Part shown: in pieces, positions 34,918-42,058 of the stretch
Layout: each line of letters begins with the position of its first letter
Numbering within the stretch: position 1 is the first letter of the stretch
Source of the DNA: Alphaproteobacteria bacterium
Lineage (GTDB): Bacteria > Pseudomonadota > Alphaproteobacteria > Sphingomonadales > Sphingomonadaceae
Direction of reading: 5' to 3'
Assembly (NCBI GenBank): GCA_030430365.1
Contig: JAUIFP010000001.1
Coordinates: 1 to 64,000, forward strand
Length of the DNA stretch: 64,000 nt
Position numbers and translations under genes: made by a program
Notes under the pieces: model-generated
Database searches by the model: none
What the model was told of the DNA's origin: nothing
What the model saw: only the letters and a program-made list of their open reading frames with translations

Positions 34918-37046
34918 CGCAATCCGCCGAGTTGCAACGCGTGACTGCCCAGTCAAGCCTACGCCGCCTGTTGCGGCCGACAAGCGTCGCGATCGTCGGC
35001 GCTTCGCCTTCTCCCGGCTCGCTGGGCGGGGGAGTGCTGGCCAATCTGCGGCGCTCCGGCTTTTCCGGCGGGATTCATCCGGTCAATCCGAAATATGATG
35101 CAATCGAGGGCCTGGCTTGCACGGCAAGCGTGGAAGACCTGCCCGATGGCGTCGATTGCGTGGTGTTGGCGGTCGGTCGTGCGCATGTCCCCGCTGCCGT
35201 CCGGGCCTGTGCGCAGCGAAATGTTGGCGGCGTGATCGTGCTGGCTAGCGGCTTTGCCGAAGAGGGCGAAGAAGGCCGCGCCATGCAGGCTGAAATTGTC
35301 GCCACGGCCGAGCAGGCGGGCATGGCGCTGCAGGGCCCCAATTGCCTGGGCACGACGAATTATGTCGATTGCGCTGCGATGATGTTCGGCACCGCGCCTC
35401 CCGATCCGCTCGGCACCAGGCCGGGCGTGGCCATGGTATCGCAGAGCGGCGCCATGGCGGCGGTGGTGCGCGTGGCGCTGCAGGCGCGCGGCATCGGGCT
35501 GAGCTATGTCGTCTCGACCGGCAACGAAGCGGCGTTAGGTGCGGAAGACTTCCTCGAGGAATTCCTGGAAGACGATCATACGCGCGTTGTTGCCATGCTG
35601 ATGGAGCAGATCAGGGATCCGGCGCGGTTCCTTGCCCTGGCCGACCGGGCACGCGCCTTGGGCAAGCCGATCGTGCTGCTGCATCTCGGGCGGACGGCGG
35701 CAGGCGCCGAAGCGGCGCAGACGCATACCGACGCGTTGTCGGGCGATTATTCCACCATGGCGGCGCAGGTCACGGCGCGCGGCGTCCATCTGGTGGATAG
35801 CCTGGAAGCACTGGTGGATTTGCCGGAGATGTTCATTCGTTTCGGCCCGCGAGTGCCGGAAGGCGGGGCGATGGTGGTTACCGAATCCGGAGCCTTCCGC
35901 GGCCTCACGTTGGATTTCTGCGCAGCGGCAGGCCTCGACCTGCCGCAACTGCCGCAGCCGATCTTTGCCGCACTTAGAGACGAACTGCCGCCCTTTTCGC
36001 CGCCGAGCAATCCGCTCGATCTTACGGCCCAGGCGCTGGTCGATCCCAGCCTCTATTTCCGCGTGATCGAGGCGGTCGCGGAAGATCCGGCATATGGCAG
36101 CATTGTGATCGCCATTACCCTGCCCAGTGCGGAAGCAGCCGATCGCAAACTGCCGCCGATCATCGATGCCTTGCGCGATCTGGCCGGCCGCAAGCCGGTG
36201 GTCTTCGCCATGCTGGGGGAGGATTGCCCGATCCCGGAGCATCATGTGGACGCCATTCGCGCCACAGGCACGCCATTCTTCCGCTCCCCGGAGCGCGCTT
36301 TTCGCGCATTGGCTCAATTGACGCGCGGCAACGCGGCCGGGATCGTGCCGCCGGCCGAACGGGGCGGAAAGGATGCACCGGCGCTTCCGGCAGGGACCAT
36401 GCCGGAATATCAGGCGAAGCCTTTCCTGGCGGAATTCGGCCTGCCCTTTGCGAAGGGCGGTCTCGCCACTTCGGTAGAAGAAGCTGTCAGTATAGCCGAG
36501 CAGATTGGGTGGCCGGTCGCGCTCAAGGCGCAAGCCGCGGATCTGCCGCACAAGTCCGATGCGGGCGGGGTGGCGCTTGACCTGCGTGATGCGGAGGCTC
36601 TGCGCGGCGCGTGGGACAAGATGCAGTCACGCTTGGCCGAGGCGGCCCCGGGCCTCACGCTCGATGGCGTGCTGGTGGAAACGATGGCTGCGCCCGGCGT
36701 GGAACTGATTGTCGGCGCGCGCAATGACGGCGAATGGGGCCCGGTTATCCTGGTGGGAATGGGGGGCGTTTTCACCGAGATATTGGGCGATGCGGCGCTC
36801 ATTCCCGCCCAGGCATCGCGCGACGCGATGAAGAGGGCCCTGGAGTCACTGGCGGGGGCGGCCTTGCTGGGCCCTTATCGCGGTGCCAGTGCGGCCGATG
36901 TGGAGGCCGGGCTGGATATTATCGAGGGGCTGGCGCGGGCTGTGCTGCACCATCCGGAGATCGCGGAAGTCGATCTGAACCCGGTCGTCCTGCATGAAGA
37001 AGGGGAGGGAGCAAGCGTGATTGATGCTCTGATAGTCGTCCTATGA
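34914..37046 (+). CDS. ferA: ADP-forming feruloyl-CoA synthetase-like ligase (FerA-like), copy 2
   Basis: A 710-residue ADP-forming acyl-CoA synthetase: CoA-binding start SVAIVGASPSPGSLGGGVLANL, QGPNCLGTTNY, the phospho-His region QTHTDALSGDYSTM, and the ATP-grasp VALKAQAADLPHKSDAGG with the ending AEVDLNPVVL. GTG 34914 overlaps the FerB-like stop, so the pair is translationally coupled; the thioesterase start overlaps its own stop (ATGA). It should activate ferulate or a related cinnamate with CoA and ATP. Compared with the 24-26 kb copy it has HTDALSG instead of HTGAMAS next to the phospho-His, a possible substrate or partner difference. Confidence 0.86.
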   Translation: MTQSAELQRVTAQSSLRRLLRPTSVAIVGASPSPGSLGGGVLANLRRSGFSGGIHPVNPKYDAIEGLACTASVEDLPDGVDCVVLAVGRAHVPAAVRACAQRNVGGVIVLASGFAEEGEEGRAMQAEIVATAEQAGMALQGPNCLGTTNYVDCAAMMFGTAPPDPLGTRPGVAMVSQSGAMAAVVRVALQARGIGLSYVVSTGNEAALGAEDFLEEFLEDDHTRVVAMLMEQIRDPARFLALADRARALGKPIVLLHLGRTAAGAEAAQTHTDALSGDYSTMAAQVTARGVHLVDSLEALVDLPEMFIRFGPRVPEGGAMVVTESGAFRGLTLDFCAAAGLDLPQLPQPIFAALRDELPPFSPPSNPLDLTAQALVDPSLYFRVIEAVAEDPAYGSIVIAITLPSAEAADRKLPPIIDALRDLAGRKPVVFAMLGEDCPIPEHHVDAIRATGTPFFRSPERAFRALAQLTRGNAAGIVPPAERGGKDAPALPAGTMPEYQAKPFLAEFGLPFAKGGLATSVEEAVSIAEQIGWPVALKAQAADLPHKSDAGGVALDLRDAEALRGAWDKMQSRLAEAAPGLTLDGVLVETMAAPGVELIVGARNDGEWGPVILVGMGGVFTEILGDAALIPAQASRDAMKRALESLAGAALLGPYRGASAADVEAGLDIIEGLARAVLHHPEIAEVDLNPVVLHEEGEGASVIDALIVVL

Positions 37047-37936
37047 GCGGTGAAGCGATCGAAGTCTGGCGGGGAAGCGTTCAGTCCTGGGAATGCGACC
37101 ATATGGGCCATTTCAACACGCGCTTCTATGTCCAGAAGGCGGAGCTGGCGCTTGCCTATCTCTTCGCCGAACTCGGCATCGATAGTGCGCAGGTAACCGT
37201 CAAATCCCAGCATCACCGGTTCCACCGCGAAGTGCGGGCAGGCGGGCCGATCTATGCAACGGCGCAGGTCGCGAGCATGGGCGAAAGCGATGCGCATGTG
37301 ATGATCCGCATCCTGCACTCTGCCAGCGGGGACCTTTCCGCCAGTTTCAGTTTTCACGTGACTGGAGATGCCCCGTGGAGCGCAGCAAGTCTTGAACAGG
37401 CGGCAGCGATTACCGGGCCGCTGGATGCCGCCGTTCTGCCGCGCGGTTTGCAGGAGGATGAAGGGGCCGACCCCGATGCGAACCGTGAGCGGGCGATCGC
37501 AATCGGTATGCAGGCGACTGGCCGGACCGTTCTGCAAAGCGGCGATTGCGACGCTGAGGGCCGCCTCAGCATGAGCGCCGCGATGGGCATCATTGCCGAT
37601 TCCATACCGAATATGCGCGGTTCCGAATGGCGTGAAGTCCTGAAGCAGACTGCGCCGGGCAAACCGGAGCGGATCGGCGGCGCGCTGGTGGAATTTGCTT
37701 TCCATCATCGCAGCTGGCCAGTTCTGGGTGATCGCGTGGAAGTCTGGTCGGGGCCGGTGGATTGCACCGACAAGGTCACCAAGGTGGCGCATTGGCTGAT
37801 CGATCCCGCATCGGGGGAAGCATTGGCCAGCGTGCGGGCGGTGGGTGTCTCACTTGATCTGGATGCGCGGCGGCTGATCCCGCTGACGCAGGAGGCGCAG
37901 GAAGCCTATCGGCGGGAAGCTGTCGCCGGGCTCTAG
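37043..37936 (+). CDS. Double-hotdog acyl-CoA thioesterase
   Basis: A 297-residue protein with two hotdog domains. The first has DHMGHFNTRFYVQKAELAL, matching the 4-hydroxybenzoyl-CoA-thioesterase-type D-x-x-x-H-x-N-x-x-x-Y signature; the second (about 165-290) has ADSIPNMRGSEW and GGALVEFAFHHRSWPVLGD. It overlaps the FerA-like gene by ATGA and so belongs to the ferBA operon. It could release CoA from a dead-end or intermediate thioester and thereby also lower the inducer level sensed by the MarR protein. That role is inferred. Its stop shares CTAG with the convergent BKACE gene. Confidence 0.8.
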   Translation: MSGEAIEVWRGSVQSWECDHMGHFNTRFYVQKAELALAYLFAELGIDSAQVTVKSQHHRFHREVRAGGPIYATAQVASMGESDAHVMIRILHSASGDLSASFSFHVTGDAPWSAASLEQAAAITGPLDAAVLPRGLQEDEGADPDANRERAIAIGMQATGRTVLQSGDCDAEGRLSMSAAMGIIADSIPNMRGSEWREVLKQTAPGKPERIGGALVEFAFHHRSWPVLGDRVEVWSGPVDCTDKVTKVAHWLIDPASGEALASVRAVGVSLDLDARRLIPLTQEAQEAYRREAVAGL

Positions 37937-38826
37937 GCCTGTTTCTTCAGGTGAAGGATTTCGCGCGCTTCCTGCGGCGTGGCGACGCTCTTGCCCAGGC
38001 AGTCCAGCAAGGTGCATGCCTTTTCCACCAGCTGCGCGTTGGTGGCGAACACGCCGCGCGACAGGTAGAGATTGTCTTCCAGCCCCACGCGCACATGGCC
38101 GCCCATCAGGGCCGTCTGCGCCACGATCGGCATCTCTTCGCGCGCTATCCCGAATGCGCCCCACAGCGCGCCTTCGGGCAGGATGCTGTGCATGAATTCC
38201 AGCGATTTGAGCCCGCCCGGGATCCCCCATTTTACGCCCAATGCGAACTGGAAGAATGGCGGCCCGTCGATCAGCCCTTCTTCCATCAGCGTCTTGCCCA
38301 TCACGATATCGCCTGAATCGAACACTTCCAGTTCGGGCTTCACGCCCAGTTCCTGAAACTTCTTGGCCATCAGGCGCATTGCGCGCGGCGTGTTCATATA
38401 GACCGCTTCCATCGGCCCGAAGAGGCGGTTGCCGGCGGTGATGTCGAACGATGCCAGTTCCGGCAGGCTGCGCACGACATGCCGCATCCGGATGTCGACC
38501 GGGTACATCTTGCTGTTGGGCAGGGCCTTCGCCTCGTCTTCCGGATCCGGGAAGAACATCGCGCCCTGGCCGCAGGTGAGGTTCAGAACGATATCGATGC
38601 CGTTGTCCCGCACCCTGTCGACGACTTCATTGAACAATTCCGGATCGTCGGAGCTTCTGCCCGTTTCCGGATCGCGCACATGGATGTGGGCGACGGAAGC
38701 ACCGGCCTTGGCCGCTTCGATACAGTCATTGGCGATCTGTTCGGGCGTGATGGGAAATGCGGGATGCTTGGGATGCGGCAGCGATCCGCCTGTGACTGCG
38801 CAGGTCAGTATCGTCTTGTCGCTCAT
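37933..38826 (-). CDS. BKACE family beta-keto acid cleavage enzyme, copy 1
   Basis: A 297-residue zinc-dependent TIM-barrel enzyme of the 3-keto-5-aminohexanoate cleavage family, which exchanges acetyl-CoA with a beta-keto acid to give acetoacetate plus a new CoA ester. It shows TILTCAVTGG, the metal site VAHIHVRDPETGR, and the RVGLEDNLYLSRG block with metal-binding Glu. ATG 38826 follows GGGAGA. A second member lies at 63 kb and is clearly diverged near the N-terminus. The keto-acid specificity cannot be read. It converges on the thioesterase and is 44 nt downstream of the RidA gene on the same strand, so the two are probably co-transcribed. Confidence 0.84.
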   Translation of the reverse strand: MSDKTILTCAVTGGSLPHPKHPAFPITPEQIANDCIEAAKAGASVAHIHVRDPETGRSSDDPELFNEVVDRVRDNGIDIVLNLTCGQGAMFFPDPEDEAKALPNSKMYPVDIRMRHVVRSLPELASFDITAGNRLFGPMEAVYMNTPRAMRLMAKKFQELGVKPELEVFDSGDIVMGKTLMEEGLIDGPPFFQFALGVKWGIPGGLKSLEFMHSILPEGALWGAFGIAREEMPIVAQTALMGGHVRVGLEDNLYLSRGVFATNAQLVEKACTLLDCLGKSVATPQEAREILHLKKQA

Positions 38827-38870
38827 AGTCCAATCTCCCAAATCTGCGCCGTTGCCGGGTCTGCGCGCAA

Positions 38871-39263
38871 TTAACGCTCGTCGATCATTGCCAGGAATTC
38901 CGCCGCGATCAGCCGCGGCCCCTCTGGCATGGGCTCCGGATCGACATGGCGTGCCGGGCGCGAATTTTCATCCGGGAAGGCGCGCAGCCAATGTTCGTTC
39001 AGCGATGCGCGATTGGACGGGTCGGCAAGCTTGATGGCCACATGAATGACATCATCCAGGCTTCCTCCGGCCGTGCTCAGGATTTCTTCCATGGTGCTGA
39101 ACAGATTGGCACATTGCTCGTTCAGGCAGATGGTGCCTGTCGGCTTGGAAGGAGAACCGTAGACGGCACTCGATGCAAGCATGCCGTTCTTGATGCTGGC
39201 CGCAGGTATGGGATGGGCGCCATGACCTTGCGCGCCAACATAGATGCTTCGCCGTAATCCCAT
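38871..39263 (-). CDS. RidA/YjgF-family protein
   Basis: A 130-residue member of the Rid superfamily (HPIPAASIKNGMLASSAVYG, then ICLNEQCANLFSTMEEIL and LDDVIHVAIKLAD). Canonical RidA hydrolyses reactive imines and has an Arg near residue 105; here the matching region reads ENSRPARHVD, so that site may be kept. ATG 39263 is preferred because GGAGAG lies upstream and the typical N-terminus follows; GTG 39311 would add 16 residues. A copy of the FerC-like operator lies about 55 bp upstream, linking it and the BKACE gene to the aromatic regulon. Its role there is unknown. Confidence 0.75.
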   Translation of the reverse strand: MGLRRSIYVGAQGHGAHPIPAASIKNGMLASSAVYGSPSKPTGTICLNEQCANLFSTMEEILSTAGGSLDDVIHVAIKLADPSNRASLNEHWLRAFPDENSRPARHVDPEPMPEGPRLIAAEFLAMIDER

Positions 39264-39317
39264 GGCCCTCTCCGCCAGTTTGCTCTTTGCCCGGCGCATC
39301 AGATCGTGCACCGTTTG

Positions 39318-39338
39318 AATGTCAGCCTAGCTGTCATT
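39318..39338. promoter_or_regulatory. FerC-like operator upstream of RidA/BKACE genes
   Basis: AATGTCAGCC and AGCTGTCATT about a central T; 8 of 10 positions are symmetric. On the minus strand it reads CAGCTAGGCTGA, a one-base variant of the shared core. It lies about 55 bp before the RidA start, on the upstream side of that gene. Confidence 0.55.
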
Positions 39339-39388
39339 ATTGGCGCTGGCAATTGCCTGTGAAGGACAGGGAAGCGTCTTAGATGAAG

Positions 39389-41347
39389 TTAGAGGTCCAT
39401 GGTCATGCGCAGCGTGAACTTGCGCGCGTCTCTGTAAGTGAGCGAGCCGCTGCGCCCCACGTTCCAGCCATAATTGTCGAACAGATTGTCGAGTTTGCCG
39501 CGAAAGACCACGGATTGGCCGCCAAGCTCCGTCCGGAAACGAAAGCCCAGATCGAATCTGTTATATTGCGGAACGAACAGGGTGTTGGCCGCATTCACGG
39601 CCCTGTCTCCGACATGCTCGAAGCCGAGATCGAAGGACCAAGCCGACTGGCCGGCGTCTGGCCGCCAGTCGATATTGGCAATGGCGCGGTTGCCCACCGT
39701 TGAAATCGGCCGCTCTTCGATCAGCCCCGTTTCGACCGCCTCACCTTCGATCTTGGGATCCGCCAGGACTGCGCCGCCAAGGATTGTGATGCCCGGGGCC
39801 GGATTGGCGCGGAGTGAGAATTCCACGCCCTCGATGTTCAAGTCGCCGAGCAGGCGAAAATACATATCCTCGTCGAGATTGTGATACGGGCGCGAAATCC
39901 TGAATGCGCCCAGCAGCATCGTCAGATCAGGAGAGGGACTGAACCTCAATCCGACTTCTTCCTGCTTTGTGTGAACCGCTGCCGGTGCTTCGAAGCGGTT
40001 CACGGCACGGTCGGGTGCGGTCAACGCTTCTTCCATACCCCTTACGATCGAAGCGAACACCGTGAAGTCTTCCAGAAACGTATAGGAAATCGCAGCATTC
40101 CAGAGGATGGGTGTATCTTCCGTCAGCACGATGGGGGCGGACGGATCGGCGAAGGTCACTTCCTTGCGATAGCTGGTCCGCATGATCCCGGCATCGAGCG
40201 TAATGGCATCGCCCAGCATGCCGGAATAGGCCAGGCCGACCGTCAATTGCCGCACGTCGTCGTCATTGGGTTCGCCGACGTTGATCTCCGGGAGTTCGCG
40301 GATATCCCGCTCAAGCAGCGTGGACGGCCCCAGGTCGATGCGCTGGGCGCCGCCGAACTGCCGTGACCTGTCGCGGCCGCGCACGCTCAGCATCAGCATG
40401 TTTCGCGGGTCCAGCGGCTTGATCAGGCGCATCTCGCCCGAGAGCGAACCCTCTTTCTGGTCGGCGCGGGTAATGATGAAGCGTTGGCCCACTGCTCCGT
40501 CGGGCGTGACACCCGTCATCTGGTCGGAAAACCAGGCGAAGTCGTTGTGATGGGCATAGAAAACGCCCGTCTCCAGCCGCATTCCAGCCAAGGGCATCTT
40601 TGCGATCAGGCCCCAAGCCTGGGTCAAATATTCCGATTCAGCCCAGGGCTGGGCCAGGTTCCGCTCCCTCTCGATCTCGGGGGGAAGATAATCGCCTCCC
40701 ACAAGGATGCTGGGCTGCGGCTCGGCTTTGCCGCGGTACTGCCCGCTGCCAAAGGCGATGACCTCGCTGGTCGCCGAAGGCCGCCATTCGAAGACCCCGG
40801 CATAGTTGCCGACAATCGCCTTGTCGCCATAGGCGTAGTTGCGGCCGAAGAATCCCGCGCCCCCGAAGAAAGCGGCATCGGTGCCCTTGATCGGCAGGGA
40901 CGCTTCCAGAGAACCCCCAGTCCCCACATTGAAGTCGGTCTCCGCCTCGAGCACGGCTGACGTTTCCTGCGCCGGCTTGTTGATCGAATAATCGACTAGT
41001 CCGGAAGGGGCGGGGAAGGGATAGCCGAGCGCGTTGTAGCCGACGCGGATGGAGTTGCCCTGGATCAGGCGGGCAGACATGCGGCTTAGCTGATCGAAAT
41101 AGAGCCCCTCTATTCGGGCATTGCCTGCCGATATGGGATCGAAGCCGCGCACTTCGCCCGTCGTGTAAAGGCCGGTGGTTTCATAGCCGACCGTCCGGCC
41201 GAATGCGTCATTGGCGCTGGCCACCGCGTCTTCGACGATATCCTCGTCATCGCCGGTGCCAGTGTCTGGATCCTGCGCGAATGCAGGCGCGGCGCATATC
41301 GCGCTGCCAGCAGCAAGCAGGTGGAATAGTGTCGCAGAAATGCGCAA
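39389..41347 (-). CDS. TonB-dependent receptor with shortened plug
   Basis: An outer-membrane receptor-like protein of about 652 residues. TTG 41347 gives a clean signal peptide (MRISATLFHLLAAGSAICA, ending AFAQ); TTG 41401 would add 18 residues. After about 40 acidic residues the plug joins at VRGFDPISAGNARIEGLYFD and GYNALGYPFPAPSGLVDY. The usual TonB box and first part of the plug are not seen, so it is shorter than the 750-900 residues typical of the family. The barrel ends in YRDARKFTLRMTMDL with a terminal hydrophobic residue, as expected for Bam-inserted barrels. It probably imports an aromatic or other substrate for neighbouring pathways. TonB dependence is uncertain because of the missing box. 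Confidence 0.78.
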   Translation of the reverse strand: MRISATLFHLLAAGSAICAAPAFAQDPDTGTGDDEDIVEDAVASANDAFGRTVGYETTGLYTTGEVRGFDPISAGNARIEGLYFDQLSRMSARLIQGNSIRVGYNALGYPFPAPSGLVDYSINKPAQETSAVLEAETDFNVGTGGSLEASLPIKGTDAAFFGGAGFFGRNYAYGDKAIVGNYAGVFEWRPSATSEVIAFGSGQYRGKAEPQPSILVGGDYLPPEIERERNLAQPWAESEYLTQAWGLIAKMPLAGMRLETGVFYAHHNDFAWFSDQMTGVTPDGAVGQRFIITRADQKEGSLSGEMRLIKPLDPRNMLMLSVRGRDRSRQFGGAQRIDLGPSTLLERDIRELPEINVGEPNDDDVRQLTVGLAYSGMLGDAITLDAGIMRTSYRKEVTFADPSAPIVLTEDTPILWNAAISYTFLEDFTVFASIVRGMEEALTAPDRAVNRFEAPAAVHTKQEEVGLRFSPSPDLTMLLGAFRISRPYHNLDEDMYFRLLGDLNIEGVEFSLRANPAPGITILGGAVLADPKIEGEAVETGLIEERPISTVGNRAIANIDWRPDAGQSAWSFDLGFEHVGDRAVNAANTLFVPQYNRFDLGFRFRTELGGQSVVFRGKLDNLFDNYGWNVGRSGSLTYRDARKFTLRMTMDL

Positions 41348-41567
41348 GTTCAGGCCGTCCCTCGTCCATATCAGGGCTCGACCGGCAGCGAATGGAATCA
41401 AGCGATCCTCTGCGGCCTTGCCCTACTATTTGCTTGTTTTTCCTCTTAACTCTCCGGGCGCTGCTTCCACGCGCGCGCAAGAGAGGCAAGAAGCGAGAGG
41501 AGAGGAGCCATATTGGCAAATTTGAACAGTCCGTGCCGAACGGGCCGGCCGGGCATGCCAATCGACG

Positions 41568-41588
41568 CCGGCCGCGCTCTGCGGCCGG
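41568..41588. terminator. GC-rich hairpin downstream of the PQQ-dehydrogenase operon
   Basis: CCGGCCGC-gctct-GCGGCCGG is a perfect 8-bp stem with a 5-nt loop, 47 bp beyond the last gene of the minus-strand operon at 41.6-44.2 kb. No T-run; likely but unproven terminator. Confidence 0.45.
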
Positions 41589-41635
41589 TGCTGGAAATAC
41601 GCAAATGGGCAGATGCGGCGGGGTAAACTTAGCCG

Positions 41636-42004
41636 CTAGCTCGCCTTTTTCTGGCGCAGAAAGTGCAGCGCCACGATCAGGGGCACGATATAGATCGCCA
41701 GCCGGAAAATCAGCGTGGGGTATTGCACGGCCGGATTGGCGACTTCGAACTGATGGGTCATCTCGGCGAGAAGCATGTTCTGTTTGAGCCCGCGAAGCAT
41801 CGATGCCAGGCAGCGGATCGCGATGAATCCGGCCCCGGTCAGGTAAAGAAGCGTGGCGAGCCGATAGGTCGTCTTGTCCCACGGCGCGTCGCTGCGCCGG
41901 CTCAGAAAGATGAAGGCGAGCGCCCACGCCATATAGGCCAGGGTCGCGAAATCGAATTCGTAGCGCGAGCCCACGATCAGTTGCTGAACTTCAAATTCAG
42001 TCAT
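41636..42004 (-). CDS. Small membrane protein of unknown function, 122 aa
   Basis: Not recognised. The 122-residue protein has three hydrophobic segments (AYMAWALAFIFLS, LATLLYLTGAGFIAIRC, LIFRLAIYIVPLIVALHFL), the last followed by a basic end (RQKKAS). ATG 42004 is preceded by GGGAGAGG. It follows the PQQ dehydrogenase gene after 54 nt on the same strand. It might anchor or pass electrons for that lipoprotein enzyme, but no haem- or quinone-binding motif is seen. Confidence 0.65.
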   Translation of the reverse strand: MTEFEVQQLIVGSRYEFDFATLAYMAWALAFIFLSRRSDAPWDKTTYRLATLLYLTGAGFIAIRCLASMLRGLKQNMLLAEMTHQFEVANPAVQYPTLIFRLAIYIVPLIVALHFLRQKKAS

Positions 42005-42058
42005 GTCTTGCCTCTCCCCTTCGGTCTTTTGTTGTCCCGTGGTTTGCGAACCCTTCGC

